DNA of 44,578 bases from NCBI GenBank assembly GCA_949297075.1, contig CASFRX010000019.1, positions 1 through 44,578 on the forward strand, written 5' to 3'. A program made the translations under genes and the position numbers. Each line of letters starts with the position of its first letter. Position 1 is the stretch's first letter. Shown here piece by piece: positions 23,984 through 33,789 of the stretch. The stretch comes from an uncultured Oscillospiraceae bacterium. GTDB lineage: Bacteria; Bacillota; Clostridia; Oscillospirales; Acutalibacteraceae. The notes beneath the pieces are model-generated. The model saw only the letters and a list, made by a program, of their open reading frames with translations. It did no database searches and was not told where the DNA came from.

Positions 23984-25120
23984 ATGAAAGTATATTGGTG
24001 GATATTTGCATATACTTCAGTGGTTTCTCTATTTGGAACCTATGTGTACAGAAGAACAAACAGCGAAATATCAGATATAAAACATCGTTCAGACAACAAG
24101 AACATTGGTTTGCTGTTTGCGGTTCTGACTTTTGCTCTTTTGATATTTTTTGTCGGCTGCAGATCTGAATTTAACGACACCTATTACTACAGGGATGTGT
24201 TTCAGAACTACATAACCGGTGACCTGTCTCAGATAAAAACCATTTGGCAGGAAAATACAAAAAGCAAATATTTCCTTATTATTCAATGCTTTTTTAAGCG
24301 CTTTATTTCAAAAGAATACACGGTTTGGTTCTTTGCTTTGGCTGCTTTTCAAATTGGCGCAGTAATTAAACTGTATTATAATTATTCCGTTGATTATTTT
24401 ATGAGTTCATATCTGTTTATTGCAAGTTCTTCGTTTGTCTGGATGATGGGCGGGACAAGGCAGTTTTTGGCGGTTAGTATTGTGCTTTACGGAATTGACT
24501 TTCTTGTTGAAAGGAAGTCGGCAAAGTTCCTTGTATTGGTTTTGATTGCGAGCCTGTTCCATATTTCAGCTTTCGTTTGGATTCCCATATATTTTGTGTG
24601 CACCAGCAAGCCATGGAGCTGGAAGATGGTAGCTTTTATAGCGGGTATAGTCATTATATTGTTTTCTCTTGATACATTTACCAATATTCTTGATGAAATG
24701 CTGGAGGAAACAGATTATTCGGGAATTACATCGAATTTTGACGCTTCAAACGGCGTAAACGCAATCAGGGTTCTTGTTACTTGCGTTCCTTGGGCATTGG
24801 CGTTAATATGCAGAAAACAAATCGATAAAGAAGACAACGATTTTTTGAATATTTGTGTAAACTTGTCGGTTGTTTCAACTGCAGTATACATTTTGGGAAT
24901 GTTTACAAGTGGCATAATTGTCGGTCGAATACCGATGTATTTCATGCTGACGAATTACATCCTGATTCCTTGGATATTGAATAATTATTTTTCGCCGTCC
25001 CTTAGATTTCTTACGAAATCGGCGTGTATCCTGCTGTACTTTTTGTATTTTTATTACGACATGGTTATTAAAGGAACGGGACGTTACGGAAGTGAGTTGT
25101 TAGGTATACCATATGTATAA
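23984..25120 (+). CDS. EpsG-family polysaccharide polymerase (Wzy-like)
   Basis: 378 residues with about ten hydrophobic membrane-spanning segments across the whole length and the motif EFNDTYYYRDVF between the second and third, which fits the EpsG family. It probably joins undecaprenyl-linked repeat units into the polymer on the outer face of the membrane. GCAGGAG precedes the ATG. It is flanked by glycosyltransferases and overlaps the next one by 8 nt. A ligase role is the main alternative, but only this gene in the cluster looks like a polymerase. Confidence 0.88.
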   Translation: MKVYWWIFAYTSVVSLFGTYVYRRTNSEISDIKHRSDNKNIGLLFAVLTFALLIFFVGCRSEFNDTYYYRDVFQNYITGDLSQIKTIWQENTKSKYFLIIQCFFKRFISKEYTVWFFALAAFQIGAVIKLYYNYSVDYFMSSYLFIASSSFVWMMGGTRQFLAVSIVLYGIDFLVERKSAKFLVLVLIASLFHISAFVWIPIYFVCTSKPWSWKMVAFIAGIVIILFSLDTFTNILDEMLEETDYSGITSNFDASNGVNAIRVLVTCVPWALALICRKQIDKEDNDFLNICVNLSVVSTAVYILGMFTSGIIVGRIPMYFMLTNYILIPWILNNYFSPSLRFLTKSACILLYFLYFYYDMVIKGTGRYGSELLGIPYV

Positions 25121-26105
25121 AGATTTAATAAGCATTATAGTACCGGTTTACAATGTTGAAAAATATCTGGAAAAGTGTTTGAATTCTCTCGTTAATCAAA
25201 CATACAAGAATATTGAAATTATAGTTGTTGATGACGGTTCAACGGATAACAGCGGAAGAATAGCTGACGATTTTGCTTTGAAATATGATATCGTCAAAGT
25301 AATTCATACAAAAAACGGCGGAGTTAGCGCCGCAAGAAATGCTGGCATTGAAAACGCAAACGGTGAATATATAGCATTTGTCGACAGCGATGATTGGGTT
25401 GATGAAAATATATTTGAGCATTTACATAGCATGATAATCAAGGGTAATTATGGGCTTTCAGCCTGTAATTTGTTAGAAGAATTCGGAACGGAAACCGAAC
25501 AGCTTTTTGAAACTGCTGAGTTTAATGTTTGCGATCAAAAAGAATTGTTCAATCTGATTCTTGATACGAATTATGTTTGCGGCTATGCTTGCAACAAGCT
25601 GTTCAGACGAGATATTATGGGCGAATTGAGATTTGACGAAAGGCTTACGCTTTGCGAGGATATTGATTTTTGCGCAAGATTTGCTTGCAAGTGTGAAGCG
25701 TCAATTTATACGAAAGCTCCTTTTTACCATTACCGTCAGCGTAAGGACTCAATGACGGGCGATTTTAGCTACAATGTGAGAAAGCTGTCCGTAATAAAAG
25801 CCTATGAAAACATAATGCCTATTTACGCTCGGTATGACGCCGAGGATTATTGTAAGCTGGAAAGAAATTACCTCAAAATTAATCTCAATTTAAAGGGAAG
25901 AATGATAGTTTCCGAAATTGATGATAAAGAAACTTGCGATATGATAGAAGATAATATAAAAAGGTATTATCCGATAGTTATGAGGAATAAAAACATCTCT
26001 TTGTCCGATAAAGTGAATATCACACTCACCAAAATGTTCCCGGCGTTATTGTTAAGAATTAAACAGTTTGTTCTGAGCAGAAAAAGAGGATTGAAAAATG
26101 ATTAA
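25113..26105 (+). CDS. Glycosyltransferase family 2
   Basis: 330-residue GT-A transferase. SIIVPVYNVEKYLEKCLNSL opens the protein, VDDGSTDN binds the nucleotide, VSAARNAGIE follows, and FVDSDDWVD carries the DxD. The conserved LCEDIDFCARF fits the acceptor/catalytic region. The start overlaps the polymerase by 8 nt and the stop overlaps the pyruvyl transferase by 8 nt. Sugar and linkage are unknown. It is similar in layout to the GT2 at 28181, and the two could be distant duplicates. Confidence 0.93.
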   Translation: MYKDLISIIVPVYNVEKYLEKCLNSLVNQTYKNIEIIVVDDGSTDNSGRIADDFALKYDIVKVIHTKNGGVSAARNAGIENANGEYIAFVDSDDWVDENIFEHLHSMIIKGNYGLSACNLLEEFGTETEQLFETAEFNVCDQKELFNLILDTNYVCGYACNKLFRRDIMGELRFDERLTLCEDIDFCARFACKCEASIYTKAPFYHYRQRKDSMTGDFSYNVRKLSVIKAYENIMPIYARYDAEDYCKLERNYLKINLNLKGRMIVSEIDDKETCDMIEDNIKRYYPIVMRNKNISLSDKVNITLTKMFPALLLRIKQFVLSRKRGLKND

Positions 26106-27216
26106 AATCGGTACCGTAACATTTCACGGAGCGCAGAATTTCGGTTCTGTGCTTCAGACATATGCTTTGCAGGAGTTTGTTACCGGCTTATATAAAGAAG
26201 CGGGGCAGGCTTGCGATTATAATGTTATTAATTACAGAACCAAATTTCAAAGGTCATTTTATTCTATTTATAAATCAGTAAAAAACCCGAAGAATATCGT
26301 AAAAAATGCGGTTGCTTTCAGAAATAACTCTGCCTTGAAAATCAAAAATCAAAAGTTTGAAGAGTTTTTAAACAGCTATATTAACTTAACTGAAGAAATT
26401 TCGGAAATCGAAGATCTTGAACGCTTCTCCTCTGCTTTTAATTATTATATCAGCGGCAGCGACCAAATTTGGAATGTGAGAGCCGCAGACTTTGAATCCG
26501 CATATTATCTTGATTTTGTTAAAAGCGGAAAAAAGATTTCTTATGCAGCAAGCTTCGGGCCGCTGAAAATCGACTGGGATCTTTACGGAAAGGAAAAATA
26601 TTCTTCTTTGCTTTCAGAGTATTCGGCTGTTTCAGTTCGTGAAAAGGGAAGCAGAGACAGAGTCAAAGAACTGATTGACAAAGACTGTGAAATAAATGTT
26701 GACCCAACCTTTTTGCTTTCAAAGAATCAGTGGAAAACAATTCAGTCGGATGCGAATTACAATAACGGTAAATATATTTTATTATATTGTTTAGAGCCTT
26801 CAAAAGAACAGTTAAGCATGGCTAAGGCTATTTCAAAAAAATTAAATCTTCCAATACTCATCACAAGGTATAACAACAAAAATGATATAATCAACGGCTT
26901 TGTAAAAAAATACGATTGCGGACCGCTGGACTTTTTATCATATATTGACAATGCGGCGTTGGTGCTTTCTTCTTCGTTTCACGGCACAGCTTTTTCAATG
27001 ATATATAATAAGCCTTTTTATGTGTTTAACGGAATGAGTGACAGCCGCATTTCTTCAATCCTTGAAAAAGCGAAATTGGTTGGGCGTTCTTTAGACTCAT
27101 TTGGTAATATTGAAAAAATCGAACTTATACAACCAAATTTTAATTTAGTAAATGAATTTATTAACGAAGAGAGACAGAGGAGTAGGGAATATCTAATTAA
27201 AGCCTTAGATATTTAA
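26098..27216 (+). CDS. Polysaccharide pyruvyl transferase family protein
   Basis: 372 residues of the pyruvyl transferase (CsaB/WcaK) family. It starts IGTVTFHGAQNFGSVLQTYA, has SGSDQIWN in the middle and ends with the conserved LSSSFHGTAFSMIY. The family transfers pyruvate from phosphoenolpyruvate to a sugar to form a ketal, adding negative charge to the polymer. Some members instead transfer other groups. Overlap with the neighbouring GT2 suggests translational coupling. If active, the polysaccharide would be acidic and pyruvylated. Confidence 0.92.
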   Translation: MIKIGTVTFHGAQNFGSVLQTYALQEFVTGLYKEAGQACDYNVINYRTKFQRSFYSIYKSVKNPKNIVKNAVAFRNNSALKIKNQKFEEFLNSYINLTEEISEIEDLERFSSAFNYYISGSDQIWNVRAADFESAYYLDFVKSGKKISYAASFGPLKIDWDLYGKEKYSSLLSEYSAVSVREKGSRDRVKELIDKDCEINVDPTFLLSKNQWKTIQSDANYNNGKYILLYCLEPSKEQLSMAKAISKKLNLPILITRYNNKNDIINGFVKKYDCGPLDFLSYIDNAALVLSSSFHGTAFSMIYNKPFYVFNGMSDSRISSILEKAKLVGRSLDSFGNIEKIELIQPNFNLVNEFINEERQRSREYLIKALDI

Positions 27217-27225
27217 ATATTTGTT

Positions 27226-28209
27226 ATGAATAAAAGAATAAGATGGATAGATATTGCTAAGGGTATTTTAATACTTTTAGTCGTTATTGGGCATTGCGAA
27301 GTAGACTCATGTGTAAAATATGTCATATACTCGTTTCATATGGGCGCATTCTTCTTTTTGTCCGGTTTGACATTTAGCGCAAAAAACAATCCAAAAGTGT
27401 TTGTTACAAAAAAAGTAAAATCTTTGCTTTTGCCCTACTGCTTTTTTTCTGTACTTTTAACGGCTTATAATTTTGCAAAGCATATTGTATTTAGTAGTGC
27501 TTTTAATTTAAAAGATGCAATTATGAGTTTTTTCGTTCCAATAAGCGGAAAATATGAGTCGTCTGTTTATGGGTTGTGGTTTTTGCCTTGCATTTTCTTA
27601 ACAGAATTGTTGCTGTATTCAATTATTAGATTTTACTCTAAAAATAAAGTTGTTTCAGTTATTTATGGAATAACAGTAGTTGTTGGATTTGGATTGATTT
27701 TTATTTTTACAAAAATCGCCTGTGTAGTTACCATTATTCCCATATCTATATTATGTATTCTTTGCGGATATCTGGCAAAGAGGGTTTTATTTAAAATTTA
27801 TAATTATCGAGCTTTTGCTTTCGCAGTTTCGTTTGTATTGTTTGCTTTATTTGTAATGCTTAACAATATTTTGTCAGATTCGTCTTTAGACTTGAGTAGT
27901 CTTAATTTAGGATGTGTGCCCATTTACATTCTTTCAACGTTTTTTGGCTCTGTTGCTGTTTGCACAATTTCTATGTGTATTGAAAAGATAAAATTCACTA
28001 AATTGATTACTTATATTGGTATAAACAGTCTATATTTTTATGGGTTTCACTATGAAGTGTTAGGGCTAATTTCGAGTTTAATAAGGAATCCATATGTTGA
28101 TGCAGTTTTAACTATAACTTGTTTATTGCCAATAGTGTTTGTGTATACAAAAATGAAATCAAAGATTGAAGGAATAATTAATGATCAGTGTTATCGTTCC
28201 CGTCTATAA
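27226..28209 (+). CDS. Membrane acyltransferase, family 3
   Basis: 327 residues with about ten hydrophobic segments. The conserved start RIRWIDIAKGILILLVVIGH, with the catalytic His in the first segment, identifies the acyltransferase-3/OafA-like family, which moves an acetyl or other acyl group to a sugar hydroxyl. The ribosome site is weak. Codon choice is very AT-rich (TTT, ATT, TTA and AAA dominate), unlike secA or the transketolase genes. The last 29 nt overlap the start of the next glycosyltransferase in another frame. O-acetylation of the polymer is the likely role. Confidence 0.9.
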   Translation: MNKRIRWIDIAKGILILLVVIGHCEVDSCVKYVIYSFHMGAFFFLSGLTFSAKNNPKVFVTKKVKSLLLPYCFFSVLLTAYNFAKHIVFSSAFNLKDAIMSFFVPISGKYESSVYGLWFLPCIFLTELLLYSIIRFYSKNKVVSVIYGITVVVGFGLIFIFTKIACVVTIIPISILCILCGYLAKRVLFKIYNYRAFAFAVSFVLFALFVMLNNILSDSSLDLSSLNLGCVPIYILSTFFGSVAVCTISMCIEKIKFTKLITYIGINSLYFYGFHYEVLGLISSLIRNPYVDAVLTITCLLPIVFVYTKMKSKIEGIINDQCYRSRL

Positions 28210-29131
28210 TGTGGAAAAATATCTTGATAAATGTATAGAAAGCATTGTAAATCAGACTTATCGGGATTTGGAAATTATTCTCGTGGATGATGGCTCTCCC
28301 GATAATTGCCCCGCAATATGCGATGAGTGGGCAAAAAGGGATACAAGAATTAAGGTTATTCATAAAGAAAACGGCGGACTGTCTTCCGCAAGAAATGCAG
28401 GTTTGGACATTGCTACAGGGGAACATATTACCTTCGTTGATAGCGATGATTATCTATATAAGCAGTCTTTTGAAAAGATGATAAAATCATTAAAAATTTT
28501 TGATGCAGATATTTCGATGTGTAGTTCAGTTTCCATTGACAAAAACAAAAAGGAGTTATCTCGGAATATTCTTGATAAAAATGCAGTTTTTTTAGGTGAA
28601 GAGATTGTTGAAAAGTTTGTTATTTCTCTTAATACATCAGTTTGGAACAAAATGTTTAAATCTGATTGTATAGGTGAATGTCGGTTTCCGGTTGGAAAGA
28701 TCCATGGGGAAGATCTTGTTTTTATTACGCAGATTATCGGACACAAAACAGTATTGGTTACAACTGATTATATCGGATATTGTTATAGGAAAAATCCAAA
28801 TAGTATTACAACCAGTAAATTTTCAGCAAAAAGATTTGATGAAGTTGAGTGTAAAGATATTGCCTATAATAATTTAATTTCAGTTTTCCCCAAATACGGT
28901 AAGCAGGCGCTTGCATGGAGATTTCATGCTCGATTAAATCTTTTGCGAGTGCTATATTCAATAGGTCAAAATGATTTTGTTGAAAAAGAAAGTGAGTATA
29001 AGCATTGGTTAAAAGAAAATTTTACAAATGTATATCCTTACATTTCAAAAAAAACAAAAGCAAAATATTTTGCCTTGCTATATTTCAAAAAAATCTATTG
29101 CCTTATATATAGATATTTAAGGAGACGCTAA
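28181..29131 (+). CDS. Glycosyltransferase family 2
   Basis: 316-residue GT-A transferase. ISVIVPVYNVEKYLDKCIES, VDDGSPDNCP, LSSARNAGLD and FVDSDDYLY give the nucleotide and DxD signatures, and HGEDLVFITQ fits the acceptor region. AAGGAATAATTA precedes the ATG, which lies inside the acyltransferase gene. The N-terminal half resembles the GT2 at 25113. It is one of four GT2 genes in unit 1. Its sugar donor is unknown. Confidence 0.93.
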   Translation: MISVIVPVYNVEKYLDKCIESIVNQTYRDLEIILVDDGSPDNCPAICDEWAKRDTRIKVIHKENGGLSSARNAGLDIATGEHITFVDSDDYLYKQSFEKMIKSLKIFDADISMCSSVSIDKNKKELSRNILDKNAVFLGEEIVEKFVISLNTSVWNKMFKSDCIGECRFPVGKIHGEDLVFITQIIGHKTVLVTTDYIGYCYRKNPNSITTSKFSAKRFDEVECKDIAYNNLISVFPKYGKQALAWRFHARLNLLRVLYSIGQNDFVEKESEYKHWLKENFTNVYPYISKKTKAKYFALLYFKKIYCLIYRYLRRR

Positions 29132-29133
29132 TT

Positions 29134-29877
29134 TTGAATATACCTAAAATAATCCATTATTGTTGGTTTGGCAACGGCGAAAAAAGTGATTTGATGAAAC
29201 AATGTATTCGGTCTTGGAAAAAACATATGCCGGATTATGAAATTATTGAGTGGAATGAAGATAATACGACTTTTGACAGTGAATACGCAATGGAAGCTTA
29301 TCAAGAAAAAAAATATGCTTTTGTATCTGATTATATTAGATTAAAAGTTTTATATGAGCATGGCGGTATTTATCTTGATACTGATGTTGAATTAATAAAG
29401 AGCTTAGAACCATTACTCGAAAGGGGCGGATTTATTGGGTTTGAAAGAAAAAATACTGTTAATACGGGTCTCGGATTTGCGGCACCGATTCACAGCAAAA
29501 CAGTTAAGAAGATGTTGGAAGAATATGACGGGAAACATTTTGTTTTAGCAGACGGAATTGATAACACACCATGTCCGGTAAAAAACACAAATGCTTTAAG
29601 AAGCTTGGGATTAGTTCCTAACAATACAGAACAGATGATTGGTGATATAATAGTATACCCTAATGACTATTTTTGTCCGATGAATTATGACAGCGGTTTA
29701 TTATCTATAACCCCAAATACATATTCAATTCATCATTATGGATATAGTTGGGCAAACGATAATGACAGAAGAATAATAGAGTGTAAGCGTAAAATTTTTA
29801 AATGTTGCCCTAAGTGGTGCGCTCAATTTGTTTTTAATGTTTTTAATCACTTTTATTTGATAAGGAATAAAAAATGA
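29134..29877 (+). CDS. Glycosyltransferase family 32 (Och1-like)
   Basis: 247 residues. IPKIIHYCWFGNG opens the protein and YAFVSDYIRLKVLYEHGGIY is followed by LDTDVEL, the DxD metal-binding motif of GT32 capsular transferases. It starts at TTG with AAGGAGA 8 nt upstream; no in-frame ATG fits. The gene lies between two GT2 genes, overlaps the next by 4 nt and is AT-rich. It should transfer a hexose such as Gal or Glc to the growing repeat; the exact sugar is not known. Confidence 0.92.
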   Translation: MNIPKIIHYCWFGNGEKSDLMKQCIRSWKKHMPDYEIIEWNEDNTTFDSEYAMEAYQEKKYAFVSDYIRLKVLYEHGGIYLDTDVELIKSLEPLLERGGFIGFERKNTVNTGLGFAAPIHSKTVKKMLEEYDGKHFVLADGIDNTPCPVKNTNALRSLGLVPNNTEQMIGDIIVYPNDYFCPMNYDSGLLSITPNTYSIHHYGYSWANDNDRRIIECKRKIFKCCPKWCAQFVFNVFNHFYLIRNKK

Positions 29878-30755
29878 ACGATTTACTTATTACAGTTTTC
29901 ACACCTACATATAACAGAAGCGGAACTTTGACTCGCCTTTGGGAATCGTTAGAGAGACAAACTTACAAAAACTTTGAGTGGATTATAGTAGATGACGGAT
30001 CAACCGACAATACGAGCAAAATTATAGAGAGAATTTTGAAAAACAAAGGTGAAGCAAAAATTACTTATCATAAAATAAAAAATGGTGGAAAACACAGAGC
30101 AATAAATTATGGAGTTCAATTTGCTCGAGGAGAATTGTTTTTTATTGTTGATTCTGACGACTGGCTTCCTAATGATTCTTTAGAAACAATTGGTAAGTAC
30201 TATGGTCAAGTTAGAGGCAATGTCAAATACGCAGGGGTTGCAGGCTGCAAGTTTGATTCGCAAAATAACCTCTCAGGTACTACTTTCGACGGTGAGTATT
30301 TGGATGCGACCTCGCTGGAACGAAATAAGTATAATATAAGAGGTGAAAAAGCAGAGGTTTTTCTAACTGATATTATCAGAAAATACCCTTTCCCGGAATA
30401 TGATGATGAAAAATTTGTTTCTGAAGGAATAGTTTGGGACAAAATAGCTTTTGACGGATATTTGTTACGATGGTTCAATAAAAACATATATTATTTCGAA
30501 TACCAAAGTGACGGCATTACAAATAACTTGCGAGAGAATTATTCCAAAAATCCCAAAGGATATTTGGATTATGTTTGTAACGAAATGGTTTATCAAAAGG
30601 TTTCAGGATTGAAAAAATATATTTGGTGCGGACGTTGCATAAAAACAGTCAATGACAGTTTGGATAAGCAGGAAATACAAAAAAGATTAAATATAAACAA
30701 TATTGACTTTTGTATTTCAAAAACATTTTATTTTTTCTACACACTATTGAGGTGA
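29874..30755 (+). CDS. Glycosyltransferase family 2
   Basis: 293-residue GT-A transferase with FTPTYNRSGTLTRLWESL, VDDGSTDN, a KNGGKHRAINYG motif and the DxD in VDSDDWLP. The KHRAIN segment is typical of a capsule GT2 subgroup. It overlaps the GT32 gene by 4 nt. The sugar is unknown. A fairly high density of Asn and Lys codons fits the AT-rich middle of the cluster. Confidence 0.92.
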   Translation: MNDLLITVFTPTYNRSGTLTRLWESLERQTYKNFEWIIVDDGSTDNTSKIIERILKNKGEAKITYHKIKNGGKHRAINYGVQFARGELFFIVDSDDWLPNDSLETIGKYYGQVRGNVKYAGVAGCKFDSQNNLSGTTFDGEYLDATSLERNKYNIRGEKAEVFLTDIIRKYPFPEYDDEKFVSEGIVWDKIAFDGYLLRWFNKNIYYFEYQSDGITNNLRENYSKNPKGYLDYVCNEMVYQKVSGLKKYIWCGRCIKTVNDSLDKQEIQKRLNINNIDFCISKTFYFFYTLLR

Positions 30756-30759
30756 GTAT

Positions 30760-31884
30760 ATGAAAAAAATATTAGTTATGTCATTTAGCAGTGACGCAGG
30801 GGGAATTGAAAAAAGCCTGATTGAATTTTTGAAGTTTTTAATATCTGAAGGGCATAATGTAAGTCTCTATTTATGGAGAAAACCTGGAATCTTGTTTGAA
30901 CAAATTCCAAGGGAAGTAGAAATAATTCAAGAAAGATTAGTACCGGGATCATTAAAAGATGTTATTAAAGAGAAAAATATAATTCATGTGTTTTGGTATT
31001 TAATTTTCAGATTAGCGCAAAAGATGAAACATCCTACTAAAGTTATGAAGGATTTTCCCGGGCAATATGATATTGCAATCTCATATTGTCAAAACGGATA
31101 TTCCCCTTACTATATTATTGATAAGGTTTCTGCTACTCACAAATATATGTGGTATCATCATGGGTCATACGAAAAGAATAACAAGGACAAACGAATCGAT
31201 GAAAAATACTATTCGCAATATGAAAGGTTTATAACTGTTAGTGAATCAAACAGAGCGATGCTCCTAAAAGTATTTCCGAATCTAAGTAAAACCATTGTAG
31301 TAATAAATAATTTGGTTGATGAAGGGACTATAAGAAAAAAATCAGCTTTATCGGTTGAAGATCTTAATGCTGTCGGTTGTACAATAGTAACTGTAGGAAG
31401 AATTGCTTCTGAGAAAGGGCAATTATTTGCGTTAGAAGTTGCAAAATCTTTACTTGAAAGAGGTTTTGAGTTTACATGGTATTTTATTGGTGATGGTCCT
31501 GATATGGAGAATTGCATGGAGTTTGTATTTGATAATGGATTGAAATATAATTGTCGTTTCTTGGGCGCAAAGGCAAATCCGTATCCTTACATTGAAGCAG
31601 CTGATATTTATGTTCAACCGTCAAGCGTAGAAGCTGATCCGGTTACAATTCGAGAAGCAAAAGTTTTAAACAAAATTATAGTTGCTTCTGAAATCCCAGC
31701 AATAAAAGAAGCATTAGATGATGGAAGTCTTGGGTGTGTAGTAACTAAAAATATTGAAGCATTTACAGACGCTATAATTCGTATTTCTTCCAATGCCGAA
31801 TTACAATTATTTTACAAAAAAAAATTATGTCAAGAACCTTCAAAAAACGAGGAAAGCTGGAATAAGATACGAAATTTAATGTAG
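30760..31884 (+). CDS. Glycosyltransferase family 4
   Basis: 374-residue GT-B transferase with SFSSDAGGIEKSLIEFLKFL at the start, VTVGRIASEKGQ and FIGDGPDMENC in the donor domain, and the E-x7-E motif in VEADPVTIREAK. A GAGGTGAG ribosome site precedes the ATG. It transfers a sugar of the repeat with retention of configuration; the donor is unknown. Confidence 0.92.
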   Translation: MKKILVMSFSSDAGGIEKSLIEFLKFLISEGHNVSLYLWRKPGILFEQIPREVEIIQERLVPGSLKDVIKEKNIIHVFWYLIFRLAQKMKHPTKVMKDFPGQYDIAISYCQNGYSPYYIIDKVSATHKYMWYHHGSYEKNNKDKRIDEKYYSQYERFITVSESNRAMLLKVFPNLSKTIVVINNLVDEGTIRKKSALSVEDLNAVGCTIVTVGRIASEKGQLFALEVAKSLLERGFEFTWYFIGDGPDMENCMEFVFDNGLKYNCRFLGAKANPYPYIEAADIYVQPSSVEADPVTIREAKVLNKIIVASEIPAIKEALDDGSLGCVVTKNIEAFTDAIIRISSNAELQLFYKKKLCQEPSKNEESWNKIRNLM

Positions 31885-31897
31885 AGGAATATTGATT

Positions 31898-32443
31898 ATG
31901 AGATTAATAAAGAAGATTAAAAAAAAAGTAGGAAGATTTTTATATTATTCTGTTGCAATAAAGTTGCCTGTATCTTACTCTAAAGGGGGAAATTTCGGTA
32001 GACTTTTTCGTGAGACTTGTGCTCGACAATTTCTTTTGAATGTTGGTAAAAACATAAATATTGAAAAAGGAGCAATGATAACTTCAACAATGGAAATAGG
32101 TGATAATTCAGGTGTTGGAATTAATGCCCAAATCTACGGAAAAGTTATTCTCGGAGAAAATGTTATGATGGGTTCTGAGTGTATGATTTACACAACGAAT
32201 CATTGTTTTAATAGAGTGGATATTCCTATGAACAGACAAGGTTTTTCAGAGGAAAAGCCAGTCGTTGTAGGAAATGATGTGTGGATTGGTGGCAGAGTTA
32301 CCATTTTGCCGGGCGTTCATATTGGAAACGGTGTTGTTATCGGAGCGGGAGCTGTTGTTACCAAAGACATTCCTGATTTTGCTGTTGTTGGAGGAAATCC
32401 TGCAAAAGTCATTCGATATAGAGAAGGTACTTCTACAAAATGA
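31898..32443 (+). CDS. Hexapeptide-repeat O/N-acetyltransferase
   Basis: 181 residues of left-handed beta-helix repeats (KGAMITSTMEIGDNSGVGIN, then IGGRVTILPGVHIGNGVVIG), with the motif TTNHCF including the catalytic His near 107 and the ending VGGNPAKVIRYR. This is the WcaF/Maa acetyltransferase type, which uses acetyl-CoA. An ATG at 31898 with GAGG 10 nt upstream is preferred; a TTG at 31892 is too close to that site. It could modify a sugar of the repeat or a nucleotide-sugar precursor, for example one made by the dehydratase at 40861. Confidence 0.92.
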   Translation: MRLIKKIKKKVGRFLYYSVAIKLPVSYSKGGNFGRLFRETCARQFLLNVGKNINIEKGAMITSTMEIGDNSGVGINAQIYGKVILGENVMMGSECMIYTTNHCFNRVDIPMNRQGFSEEKPVVVGNDVWIGGRVTILPGVHIGNGVVIGAGAVVTKDIPDFAVVGGNPAKVIRYREGTSTK

Positions 32444-33729
32444 TAAGAAAAAATGTAAGGAAAGCAAAGGAAATGATAAAAAGGCTTGGCCAAACGGGTT
32501 TCAAACACCTGTTTGGCTCAAGTGCAATAAATAAAATATTAGCTTTTGTAAGTAGTTTTATTTTAGTCAGGCTGATACCCAAAGCGGACTATGGCGTTTA
32601 TGCAAACGCTGATAATATATTGGGACTGTTCTGCATTTTTGAAGGATTTGGTATGGCTTCAACCTGGCTTCAGTATGGATGCACAAGAAAAGGCGAAGAA
32701 AAAGAAAACACATGGTCTTTTTGCTTTTATTTTTCAGTTTTTTTTCAACTATTTTTATGCGCTGCGATAGCTGTGACCGGCAGGTTCGCAAATTTTGGAA
32801 TTGAAGGAACCGGAAAAATTCTGCTTGCTATGTCTCTCCTCCCATTATTCAGATTTATTAGTGAAATGCAAAGAATATATTTGCGAACAGAAATGATGAA
32901 TAAGCAATATGCCTATGTGAATAATTTTTCTACCGTTATTACAGTTGCTTTATCAATAGGTTTGAGTATATTCTTTTTAGTCAAAGGATTAATAATTGCA
33001 AATTATATATCATCAATCGCAACAATCATTTTTATGATTGCTTTGTATAAAATTAAACTTCCTAAAATCAATAACAATCTTAAAAAAACCGACAAAAAAG
33101 AATTATTGAAATTTTCAGTGGTATGTACGATTAATAACAGCACATCTTCGTTGATGAGCTTGCTAGATACATTTATTTTGGGAATCGTAATAGCACAAAG
33201 CACTGTTACTGCTTCATATAAAGTTGCCTCAAAAGTTCCTACATCTTTGTTCTTTATACCAACCTGTGTAATGATTTATATATACCCGTATTTTGCCAAG
33301 AACGCTAACAGCAAGAAATGGTGTATCAAAAATTTTAAAAAAGTAATTTTGCTGTTTGGAACATTTAATTTTCTTTTGGCTTTGGCTTTGGTTGCTTTTG
33401 CACCGGTTGTTGTCAGAATTCTGTTTGGAGAACAGTATAACGACGCTGTATCTGCATTCAGGATTTTGTGTGTAAATTATGCAGTGCAAGCCACGTTTAA
33501 AATGGTCCCCGGGCAGTTATTGATATCTCAGAAGAAGTTAGGTTTTAATACATTTACAGGCATTCTTTCCGGTGTTGTAAATACTGCTCTTAATTTAGTG
33601 TTGATTCCTAAATATTCATCAAACGGAGCTGCAATAGCCACTCTGTTGGTTTCAATCCTTGTCGGAGTTATGAATATGTTTTACATATCTAATGTGTTTA
33701 AGAACATTCCCGTAGAAGATACAGAATAA
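32440..33729 (+). CDS. Wzx-type polysaccharide flippase
   Basis: 429 residues with about 12 membrane-spanning segments. The start GSSAINKILAFVSSFILVRL is typical of the polysaccharide transport (PST/Wzx) family, which flips undecaprenyl-linked repeats across the membrane. The C-terminal half (SSNGAAIATLLVSILVGVMN) also fits. It overlaps the acetyltransferase gene by 4 nt and is the expected partner of the EpsG-type polymerase. It is followed by a 60-nt gap in which I see no terminator. Confidence 0.93.
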   Translation: MIRKNVRKAKEMIKRLGQTGFKHLFGSSAINKILAFVSSFILVRLIPKADYGVYANADNILGLFCIFEGFGMASTWLQYGCTRKGEEKENTWSFCFYFSVFFQLFLCAAIAVTGRFANFGIEGTGKILLAMSLLPLFRFISEMQRIYLRTEMMNKQYAYVNNFSTVITVALSIGLSIFFLVKGLIIANYISSIATIIFMIALYKIKLPKINNNLKKTDKKELLKFSVVCTINNSTSSLMSLLDTFILGIVIAQSTVTASYKVASKVPTSLFFIPTCVMIYIYPYFAKNANSKKWCIKNFKKVILLFGTFNFLLALALVAFAPVVVRILFGEQYNDAVSAFRILCVNYAVQATFKMVPGQLLISQKKLGFNTFTGILSGVVNTALNLVLIPKYSSNGAAIATLLVSILVGVMNMFYISNVFKNIPVEDTE

Positions 33730-33789
33730 CAAGATTATTAAAACTTTAATATTTGAATTTATTCTTTAAAGAACGATGGATTTTCATTT

